Source: Sneathiella sp.
GTDB lineage: Bacteria > Pseudomonadota > Alphaproteobacteria > Sneathiellales > Sneathiellaceae
Length of the DNA stretch: 6,561 bases
Reading direction: 5' to 3'
Assembly: GCA_016765515.1 (NCBI GenBank)
Contig: JAESPT010000188.1
Span: 1 to 6,561 of the forward strand
In this document: positions 1-5,035 of the stretch, in pieces
Numbering within the stretch: position 1 is the stretch's first letter
Layout of the letters: every line of letters starts with the position of its first letter
Position numbers and translations under genes: made by a program
The notes under the pieces: model-generated
Database searches by the model: none
Told to the model about the DNA's origin: nothing
What the model saw: only the letters and a program-made list of their open reading frames with translations

Positions 1-138
1 TCGAATTTGATTGAATTCCATATTTTGCTTTTATCCCATACCCACTGAGCATTGAATTCATAGAATAACGGTATTTCTAATTATAGCACGGCGTTGACAT
101 ATTGCAGTCTGTTAATCAATGAACGGAAGGACACTCGA

Positions 139-729
139 ATGTTCACAACGAATATACCGTTGCCCATAAAATCATTCACCGCGTTGTTTGCCGGTATCCT
201 GCTTTTATTCATGCTGACCCATGGATTAAAGGCAGAAGAACGTGTCGCGGGGCCCAAATACGATGCGCAAGGTCAATTGATCCGCATTGATGGCTGGCGC
301 CAGTGGGTGTTCATCGGCGCGCCGCTAACGCCAAATTCTTTGAATGATGGCAAGGCAGCTTTCCCAGAATTTCACAATGTTTATATGGAACCAACGGCCT
401 TTGCTCATTATGTGGAAACCGGCCGTTTTCCAAACGGGACGATGATTGCCAAGGAATTACTCAGTGTTGGTGATACGGAGGCTGTCAGCGGTACGGGATA
501 TTTCCAGGGTGATTTTCAAGGACTTGAATTCGCAGTGAAAGACACAAAACGGTTTCCAAACGAGCCCGGCGGCTGGACCTATTACAGCTTTGGTCATGCC
601 TTGCCGTACGAAAAAGTCGCCAAGGCCTTTCCAACGGAGGCCTGTGCATCTTGCCATGTAGCGGCGGCGGAATATGACATGGTTTTTCTGCAATATTATC
701 CGGTCCTGAAAGCGGCTGGACCAAAATAA
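139..729 (+). CDS. Exported cytochrome P460 family haem protein
   Basis: A 196-residue protein recognised as a cytochrome P460 / cytochrome c'-beta type protein. These are periplasmic c-type haem proteins, some of which oxidise hydroxylamine or bind NO. The start at 139 is preferred over the TTG at 94 because GGAAGG lies just upstream and a signal peptide follows directly: Lys11, a hydrophobic stretch of about residues 13-27, and likely cleavage after Ala32. The mature part carries Trp53/Trp56, FPNGT at 97-101, GGWTYYSF at 144-151 and one haem-attachment motif CASCH (Cys169, Cys172, His173) near the C-terminus, where the family has it. Lys105 lies at about the same distance before CxxCH as the haem-crosslinking lysine of Nitrosomonas P460; this is a by-memory comparison, not an alignment. 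It is first in a cluster with an RclC-like membrane protein (34 bp gap) and MsrBA, which argues for an oxidant-response role rather than nitrification. The family call is firm; the reaction is unknown. Confidence 0.87.
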   Translation: MFTTNIPLPIKSFTALFAGILLLFMLTHGLKAEERVAGPKYDAQGQLIRIDGWRQWVFIGAPLTPNSLNDGKAAFPEFHNVYMEPTAFAHYVETGRFPNGTMIAKELLSVGDTEAVSGTGYFQGDFQGLEFAVKDTKRFPNEPGGWTYYSFGHALPYEKVAKAFPTEACASCHVAAAEYDMVFLQYYPVLKAAGPK

Positions 730-748
730 TTGAACTCAAATTTTTGAT

Positions 749-754
749 AAGGAG
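749..754 (+). promoter_or_regulatory. Ribosome binding site of the RclC-like gene
   Basis: AAGGAG lies 9 bases before the ATG at 764 and fixes that start. It sits in the 34-base gap after the P460 stop codon, so the second gene has its own translation signal within the same likely transcript. Confidence 0.6.
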
Positions 755-763
755 TGAGTAAGA

Positions 764-1270
764 ATGTCTGTTCAAACTCAAAATACTGTAGATCTCACAG
801 GCATGTCGGATACCCTCATAAAGGTGTCCGAAATTGCCATTCGATACGCGCTGGTAATGGTTTTTGTCTGGTATGGTTTGTTGAAATTTACGGCCTATGA
901 AGCCAATGCCATTGCCGGATTTGCCATCAATTCACCTTTTCTGGCCTGGTTACATGAAGCTTTGGGTGTTCGCGGTTTTTCAAACCTGATCGGTGTTGTT
1001 GAATTATTCGCAGCCTTCCTGATCGCAGCTCATCCAATATCGGCAAGGATGGGAGTAATCGGTGGTCTTGTCGCCAGCTCAACCTTTCTGGTTACTTTAA
1101 GTTTCATGTTCACAACACCGGGAATTTTTGTGGAAAGCCCCGGGGCGTTCCCCATTCTGTCCGTTGTTCCCGGCGCCTTTTTATTGAAAGATGTTGTCTT
1201 GCTTGCAGTTTCTGTCTGGCTGGTGGCCAAAAGCCTTCAAACCTATCACAGAAACATCAAAGAAATTTGA
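764..1270 (+). CDS. rclC: DUF417/YkgB family inner-membrane protein, RclC-like
   Basis: A 168-residue hydrophobic protein recognised as DUF417 (YkgB/RclC), a family distantly related to DoxX. Four membrane helices can be drawn at about residues 22-42, 72-92, 95-117 and 140-158. Family hallmarks are visible: WYGLLKFTAYEA (36-47), NSPFLAWL (56-63), the GVVE turn (77-80), the TLSFMFTTPG block (111-120) and FLLKD (139-143). There is no cleavable signal peptide; the first 20 residues are polar and probably cytoplasmic. In E. coli, RclC is an inner-membrane protein of the reactive-chlorine-inducible rclABC locus whose biochemical activity is not settled. The rclA flavoprotein and rclR regulator are not in this window. 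The neighbours are an exported haem protein and MsrBA, both consistent with defence against oxidants. The family is clear, but the symbol is by homology only and functional equivalence to E. coli RclC is inference. Confidence 0.82.
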   Translation: MSVQTQNTVDLTGMSDTLIKVSEIAIRYALVMVFVWYGLLKFTAYEANAIAGFAINSPFLAWLHEALGVRGFSNLIGVVELFAAFLIAAHPISARMGVIGGLVASSTFLVTLSFMFTTPGIFVESPGAFPILSVVPGAFLLKDVVLLAVSVWLVAKSLQTYHRNIKEI

Positions 1271-1337
1271 TTTGGCAAGAAAAGTGCGTGACCTTTTACC
1301 TTTTCCGATTTAACCATGAAAATAGATAATCTGAAGC

Positions 1338-1343
1338 AGGAGG
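1338..1343 (+). promoter_or_regulatory. Ribosome binding site of msrBA
   Basis: A perfect AGGAGG lies 5 bases before the ATG at 1349, the strongest Shine-Dalgarno sequence seen in the cluster. The 78-base gap after the RclC-like gene shows no hairpin with a T-run, so msrBA is probably co-transcribed, although a separate internal promoter is not excluded. Confidence 0.65.
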
Positions 1344-1348
1344 CGTGA

Positions 1349-2341
1349 ATGTCCGAGACGTACAAAAAAGATGTGGCAGTTATTGAAAAATTGACGCCTG
1401 AACAATATCAGGTCACGCAGAATAGCGGGACCGAGCCGCCTTTCAGAAACGAGTTCTGGGATCATAAAGAAGCGGGTCTTTATGTTGATATCGTCAGCGG
1501 TGAGCCGTTATTTACCTCCTTTGACAAGTTTGACAGTCAGTGCGGCTGGCCGAGTTTTACCCGTCCCATCGTCCCTGAAAATGTAGAAGAATTTAAGGAT
1601 GCCACCCATTTTATGACGCGGACTGAAGTTCGCTCTAAAAATGCAGATAGTCATCTGGGACATGTTTTTGACGATGGCCCCGGCCCAACGGGATTGCGCT
1701 ACTGCATTAACTCTGCGTCGCTCCGGTTCATTCCGCAGCATCAACTGACGACTGAGGGATATGAGAAATATCTCAATTTATTTCCTGAACAGGGTCTGAA
1801 GCCGACCAGTGAGGCCAAGAATGGATTGAAAACGGCCGCCTTTGCCGGCGGTTGCTTCTGGGGTATGCAGGAATTGTTTCGTGTTCTTCCGGGGGTGAGT
1901 GAGACCCGCGTTGGTTACACGGGCGGCGAGTCAGATAATCCTGTCTACAACACGGTAAAGACGGGGACGACAGGGCATGCTGAATCCCTTGAAATTACCT
2001 ATGATCCAACGCAGACCAGCTATCAGGATTTGTTGAAGGTTTTCTTTCAGATCCATGACCCGACCACCTTAAACCAGCAGGGGAATGATATGGGCAGTCA
2101 ATATCGATCCGCTATATTTGTGGCCGATCAGGAAGAGGCGGATACCGCCATTGCTGTTATTAATGCCCTGCAAAAAGCAGACATCATCCCGGGGCCAGTT
2201 GTCACCGAAATTGTTCGGGCGCGCACTTTTTATCCGGCGGAACCAGATCATCAGGATTATCTGCAGCGCTATCCTAACGGCTATACCTGCCATTTTGTTC
2301 GCCCTGATTGGGGCCGCGCCATTGACAAAGCGTTAGGATAA
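1349..2341 (+). CDS. msrBA: Bifunctional peptide-methionine sulfoxide reductase, MsrB-MsrA fusion
   Basis: A 330-residue two-domain enzyme that reduces both epimers of methionine sulfoxide in oxidised proteins, with thioredoxin as the usual electron source. The N-terminal MsrB domain (about 12-130, R-epimer) has QCGWPSF with recycling Cys65, HLGHVF (102-107) and [11 protein letters not shown] with catalytic Cys119. The C-terminal MsrA domain (about 161-325, S-epimer) has GGCFWG with catalytic Cys169, GYTGG (189-193), TGHAE (208-212), [19 protein letters not shown] (236-254) and GYTCH with probable resolving Cys314. These are the only four cysteines, one pair per domain. The structural-zinc CxxC pairs of E. 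coli MsrB are absent; the matching place reads YVDIVSGEP, as in zinc-free forms such as Neisseria PilB. With no signal peptide it should be cytoplasmic. The B-then-A order is the less common arrangement for such fusions. It is last in the cluster, followed by a terminator. Confidence 0.95.
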   Translation: MSETYKKDVAVIEKLTPEQYQVTQNSGTEPPFRNEFWDHKEAGLYVDIVSGEPLFTSFDKFDSQCGWPSFTRPIVPENVEEFKDATHFMTRTEVRSKNADSHLGHVFDDGPGPTGLRYCINSASLRFIPQHQLTTEGYEKYLNLFPEQGLKPTSEAKNGLKTAAFAGGCFWGMQELFRVLPGVSETRVGYTGGESDNPVYNTVKTGTTGHAESLEITYDPTQTSYQDLLKVFFQIHDPTTLNQQGNDMGSQYRSAIFVADQEEADTAIAVINALQKADIIPGPVVTEIVRARTFYPAEPDHQDYLQRYPNGYTCHFVRPDWGRAIDKALG

Positions 2342-2368
2342 ACTGGTTTCAGTAATAACGCTTAAACG

Positions 2369-2407
2369 GGCACTGTTTTCATCAAGGAGGCAGTGCCTTT
2401 TCTTTTT
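2369..2407 (+). terminator. Intrinsic terminator of the P460-rclC-msrBA cluster
   Basis: GGCACTG (2369-2375) pairs perfectly with CAGTGCC (2391-2397) across a 15-base loop. A T-rich tract, TTTTCTTTTT (2398-2407), follows at once. It lies 28 bases past the msrBA stop. The end of the T-tract runs into the stop codon (2406-2408) of the convergent peptidase gene. Read on the - strand, the hairpin is not followed by a T-run, so it probably works mainly for the + strand cluster. Confidence 0.8.
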
Positions 2408-3488
2408 ACCACATCATGACAGCGGTATCGCCGAATGCCGTGCTGAAATATAGACGAATGCGCAACGTATAACGTTGCCCTGCCCGAAGCCGAATACGGA
2501 ACCTGGCGTTAAAGCCAGTCCCTGAATCGTCGTCCGCCGTTACGTAGGTGGAGGTGCCGTTGCGATCTTCGAATAACACCATGACAACATCAGAATCGCC
2601 AAAGGTTGCAAAATCATAGATCCGGGTTGCATCAGGAACAATTGCAAAATTGGCTTGATCACCTGGGTACAAGTGAAGCCTTTCCGCTTCGAAGGGTCTG
2701 ATTTCAGGAAGTTTGTTATCGTCTATGAAAGGATAAAAGCTTTTCACTCTTTCCTTATCCACATCCGATAAACCGTTTGGATTGGGGACACCTCCGGATG
2801 CCCAAGGTTCCGGCGCATCAATAAGATGGGCGGTAAAGGGATAATGCATGATGGACTGAGGGTCCCATTCCGATCCTTCAACGGTTTCAGGATTCAGTTT
2901 GCGGATGATGTTGTGATAGGTTTTTGCTCTGGACCATCGGTTAGGAGGGCGTCTGAGGTTGGCGTAGACTTTTTCTTCATCCCATTCGATACCCGCGTTG
3001 GGATTTTGGTGCTCGTGAGGGAAGCCCAGCGTGTGACCAATTTCATGAAGAGCCGTGTCGAGACCATCCTGACCATCGAGCTTCCAACCAAAATTCATGG
3101 TTCGGTCACTCGTTCCAATGTTGAGTATTTAGCGGCCAATATAAGACCAGGCACCATCGCGTGGTTTAAAACCAATACGAATTTCTGCCTCTGACGGTGA
3201 ACTGACCCGTTCGAAGTCAAGGCCAATGCCAAGGTCTTTCCAGGTTTTGAAAGCGGTTTCGACAATATCCCGCTGCCTTTTCGTTCCCTCCATATTAGCG
3301 GTTTCCATGAAAAAATAATGCAGCAATGTTCCATTGGCCCATTTATTACTAATGTCCCGGATCAAGGACGCCCTGTTCGGATCAATGTCTGAATCAAATG
3401 TCCGAATCGCTTCTTCCCTTAAGGCGCAAATTTCTCTTTCCTCAGGAACGCTGCGTTCAATTGTATCGGTTTGAGATTTACTGGCCAT
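2406..3488 (-). pseudogene. Astacin-like (M12A, metzincin) zinc metallopeptidase interrupted by one in-frame stop
   Basis: Two pieces in the same frame make one peptidase of 359 sense codons. Piece 1 (3488-3129, 119 residues) is the N-terminal part of the catalytic domain and ends WSYIGR, then TAA. Piece 2 continues with ILNIGTSDRT and MNFGW (Met at 3098, composite residue 131). The zinc motif is HEIGHTLGFPHE, with His148, Glu149, His152 and His158 in composite numbering. The Met-turn SIMHYPF follows. The last 100 or so residues resemble a beta-rich PPC-like tail containing DDDSGTGFNARFRIRLRAGQ. No homology is lost around the stop and no frameshift is present. The start at 3488 has GAGGGG 6 bases upstream. 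No signal peptide is visible in the first 30 polar residues, so export, if any, would be non-classical. No good Shine-Dalgarno precedes the Met at 3098, so independent production of piece 2 is unlikely. Piece 1 lacks the active site. It could still be functional if the stop is a sequencing error or is read through. Confidence 0.8.
3129..3131 (-). other. In-frame TAA stop inside the metallopeptidase gene
   Basis: On the - strand the codons read GGC CGC TAA ATA CTC AAC, in the same frame as both flanking pieces: 3131 to 3098 is exactly 11 codons. Family members run uninterrupted from WSYIG to TMNFGW, so one substitution from a sense codon (GAA, AAA or CAA, for example) would explain it. No homopolymer run is adjacent. 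Confidence 0.85.
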
Positions 3489-3494
3489 TCTATA

Positions 3495-3500
3495 CCCCTC
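3495..3500 (-). promoter_or_regulatory. Ribosome binding site of the metallopeptidase gene
   Basis: GAGGGG on the - strand, 6 bases before the ATG at 3488-3486. It decides the start of the interrupted peptidase and shows that the initiation region is still intact. Confidence 0.55.
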
Positions 3501-3521
3501 TTTCTTTTTAATTAGAAAAAA

Positions 3522-3550
3522 ATGATATTATGAAGTTTTGGTAAAATCAA
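3522..3550 (-). promoter_or_regulatory. Sigma70-type promoter for the metallopeptidase gene
   Basis: On the - strand, TTGATT (3550-3545) and TATCAT (3527-3522) are separated by exactly 17 bases. Each differs little from the TTGACA and TATAAT consensus. Transcription would begin near 3515, leaving a leader of about 27 bases that contains the GAGGGG ribosome binding site. The surrounding 100 bases are AT-rich, so a chance match is possible. Confidence 0.5.
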
Positions 3551-3557
3551 CCAATTC

Positions 3558-3590
3558 GATAGAAGAGTGATACGCAATAAAGCTTCTATC
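3558..3590. repeat. 8-bp perfect inverted repeat between transporter and peptidase genes
   Basis: GATAGAAG (3558-3565) and CTTCTATC (3583-3590) are perfect inverted copies 17 bases apart. The repeat begins 2 bases after the transporter stop on the - strand and ends 7 bases before the peptidase -35 box. It could be a weak terminator for the dehydrogenase-transporter unit, since only a modest T-rich stretch (GGTTGATTTT) follows. It could instead be a protein-binding site upstream of the peptidase promoter. The sequence does not decide between these. Confidence 0.4.
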
Positions 3591-3592
3591 AA

Positions 3593-5035
3593 TCAGGAGG
3601 CTAATTCTGGCGTTCGCTTGTTTCCTTTTACGTGCAAAAGCATGGCTTCGGCGCAGGGCAGGACCGCAATGAGGATGGCCACTACCTGAGCGATGAAGAT
3701 CGTCCGGTAGGCGGCAATTTCGTCCAAACCCAAAAGTTTAGATCCCTGATAAACGATCTCCAGAATTTCCAGTCCAAATTCGGTGCCGAACATAATGATC
3801 AGGGCTGGTAGTAGAATAAGAACCGGGTTTTCCCGGCATTCAGACATGACCACGGTCACAATGACGGTGGTGATCAGCCCCATTCCGGCACTGGCAACCA
3901 TCTTGGAGATATAGAAGAAATCCACATCAATCGCCATATCAGGATAATAAACATATCCTACGGATCCGCCCAGAAGCAGGAGGATCCCAGACAGAAGCAG
4001 CAGAGGCATGAGGCTGGGCCAGCGAAGATAGAGGAAACCGCCAAGAGCAACTGCGGCAATTTGCGCCGCCGCTCCTAATGACGCCCGGTCCTCAATCAAG
4101 GTGGAGGAGCACAGATGGCGCACCAGATAGGCCGTGTCATAGAAACCGGTAGAGGGGATTTCAAGAATAAAAAGAGCGACCAGAAGCAGTGTCGCTGTTG
4201 GCGCCAATGCTTTGCCTGACGCGCCCTGATCCCTTTTCTGACGCTTAAGTTTCAACCCTGTGAAGATTGCTACAACAAAGAACAATACCATCATGGACAG
4301 GCTGACAGGGGAGATAACCCCGGCCAGGGAATTGGACAATGTCCAGAATTCAAAGGTTAGCATGGCAAGAAGAAGCATCCCCAGAACTCTCCAGTCAGGA
4401 GGGGGGGCGGTCTGATTTCTTGCGTCTTGGTCCGAGCCGTTTGCAAAAGATTTAAGAACAGTTTTCGTAAGCAGCAGATAGACAATGGGCAGAGCACTGA
4501 AAATCAGGAAATAATTTCCCGTCCCAATATCATGGGCAACATACTTCACCAATTGAGGGGTGATCAGAAAGGCCACGGGCTGGGCGGACGTCCAGACCGT
4601 TGTCAGCAGAGCCCGTTCTTTTTCAGTTTTTACTTCCGTGATGGCGAGCTGGGCGATGGGGGCAAAAAAGGAAATACAAAATCCGCCCACAGCAAATGTC
4701 AGGATCACCATGAGTTCGCGATAGAACAAGGGCGGTCCCCAGATTAGAGTTAATCCAAGGGCCGCGTAACAGGCCGCCGCAGTGACCGCCGACAGGGTCG
4801 CAATGCGCTGCGCCCTCTCTCGCGATAGGACAAAGGGGGCTATGGCGAGTGCCATCACGGAACTGCCGATCAGGAGCTCTACCAGAATTTGCGTCTTATC
4901 AACGGAGATATTGAGGAAACTGGCAAAGACCCCCTCGGAGACGAAAACCGTTGATGTGATAAACGATTTCATCGCATTTCCGAGGAAAACGAACGTAATG
5001 ACGGACAGACCAACAACACTCAACAAACGAAACAT
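3593..5035 (-). CDS. Polytopic MFS-like membrane transporter
   Basis: A 480-residue, strongly hydrophobic protein with about 14 predicted membrane helices, near residues 8-28, 48-70, 76-98, 107-128, 143-163, 174-192, 217-237, 242-262, 279-295, 321-337, 342-362, 376-397, 402-424 and 445-467. The basic loop SRERAQR (71-77) between helices 2 and 3 resembles the motif A position of the major facilitator superfamily. A basic cytoplasmic loop, KLKRQKRDQ, lies near the middle (262-270). Length and helix count fit a 14-helix MFS exporter or permease, but no motif assigns a substrate. The ATG at 5035 follows the TAG of the upstream GMC dehydrogenase with no gap, and GGAG (5048-5045) lies 9 bases before it inside the dehydrogenase gene, so translational coupling is likely. 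The context suggests transport of the dehydrogenase's substrate or product, which is inference. Integral-membrane transporter is near certain; MFS membership is probable. Confidence 0.75.
   Translation of the reverse strand: MFRLLSVVGLSVITFVFLGNAMKSFITSTVFVSEGVFASFLNISVDKTQILVELLIGSSVMALAIAPFVLSRERAQRIATLSAVTAAACYAALGLTLIWGPPLFYRELMVILTFAVGGFCISFFAPIAQLAITEVKTEKERALLTTVWTSAQPVAFLITPQLVKYVAHDIGTGNYFLIFSALPIVYLLLTKTVLKSFANGSDQDARNQTAPPPDWRVLGMLLLAMLTFEFWTLSNSLAGVISPVSLSMMVLFFVVAIFTGLKLKRQKRDQGASGKALAPTATLLLVALFILEIPSTGFYDTAYLVRHLCSSTLIEDRASLGAAAQIAAVALGGFLYLRWPSLMPLLLLSGILLLLGGSVGYVYYPDMAIDVDFFYISKMVASAGMGLITTVIVTVVMSECRENPVLILLPALIIMFGTEFGLEILEIVYQGSKLLGLDEIAAYRTIFIAQVVAILIAVLPCAEAMLLHVKGNKRTPELAS

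Noticed and set aside
94..122. TTGACA at 94-99 as the -35 box of the P460 promoter
   Set aside because: The -35 match is perfect, but the hexamer at 17-base spacing is CAATGA, a poor -10. Transcription would also begin inside the ribosome binding site. No convincing promoter was found in 1-138.
94..138. Longer P460 reading frame starting with TTG at 94
   Set aside because: It would place 15 polar residues before the signal peptide, and no Shine-Dalgarno precedes it. The ATG at 139 has GGAAGG nearby and begins a normal signal peptide.
1316..1348. Ten-codon upstream ORF (MKIDNLKQEA) whose TGA abuts the msrBA ATG
   Set aside because: The abutment is neat, but the preceding bases (CTTTTCCGATTTAACC) hold no Shine-Dalgarno and the ORF overlaps the msrBA ribosome binding site. 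Chance is the simpler explanation.
2384..2390. AAGGAGG in the terminator loop as a ribosome binding site
   Set aside because: No start codon follows at a usable distance on the + strand, and the sequence lies within the hairpin loop.
2406..3098. Independent 230-residue peptidase starting at the Met at 3098
   Set aside because: It would lack the N-terminal half of the catalytic domain. The family sequence continues in frame upstream to the TAA, and no adequate ribosome binding site precedes this ATG.
4427..4747. + strand ORF of 106 codons opposite the transporter, and similar opposite-strand ORFs elsewhere
   Set aside because: Low-complexity composition without recognisable motifs, and they lie wholly within well-supported genes on the other strand.
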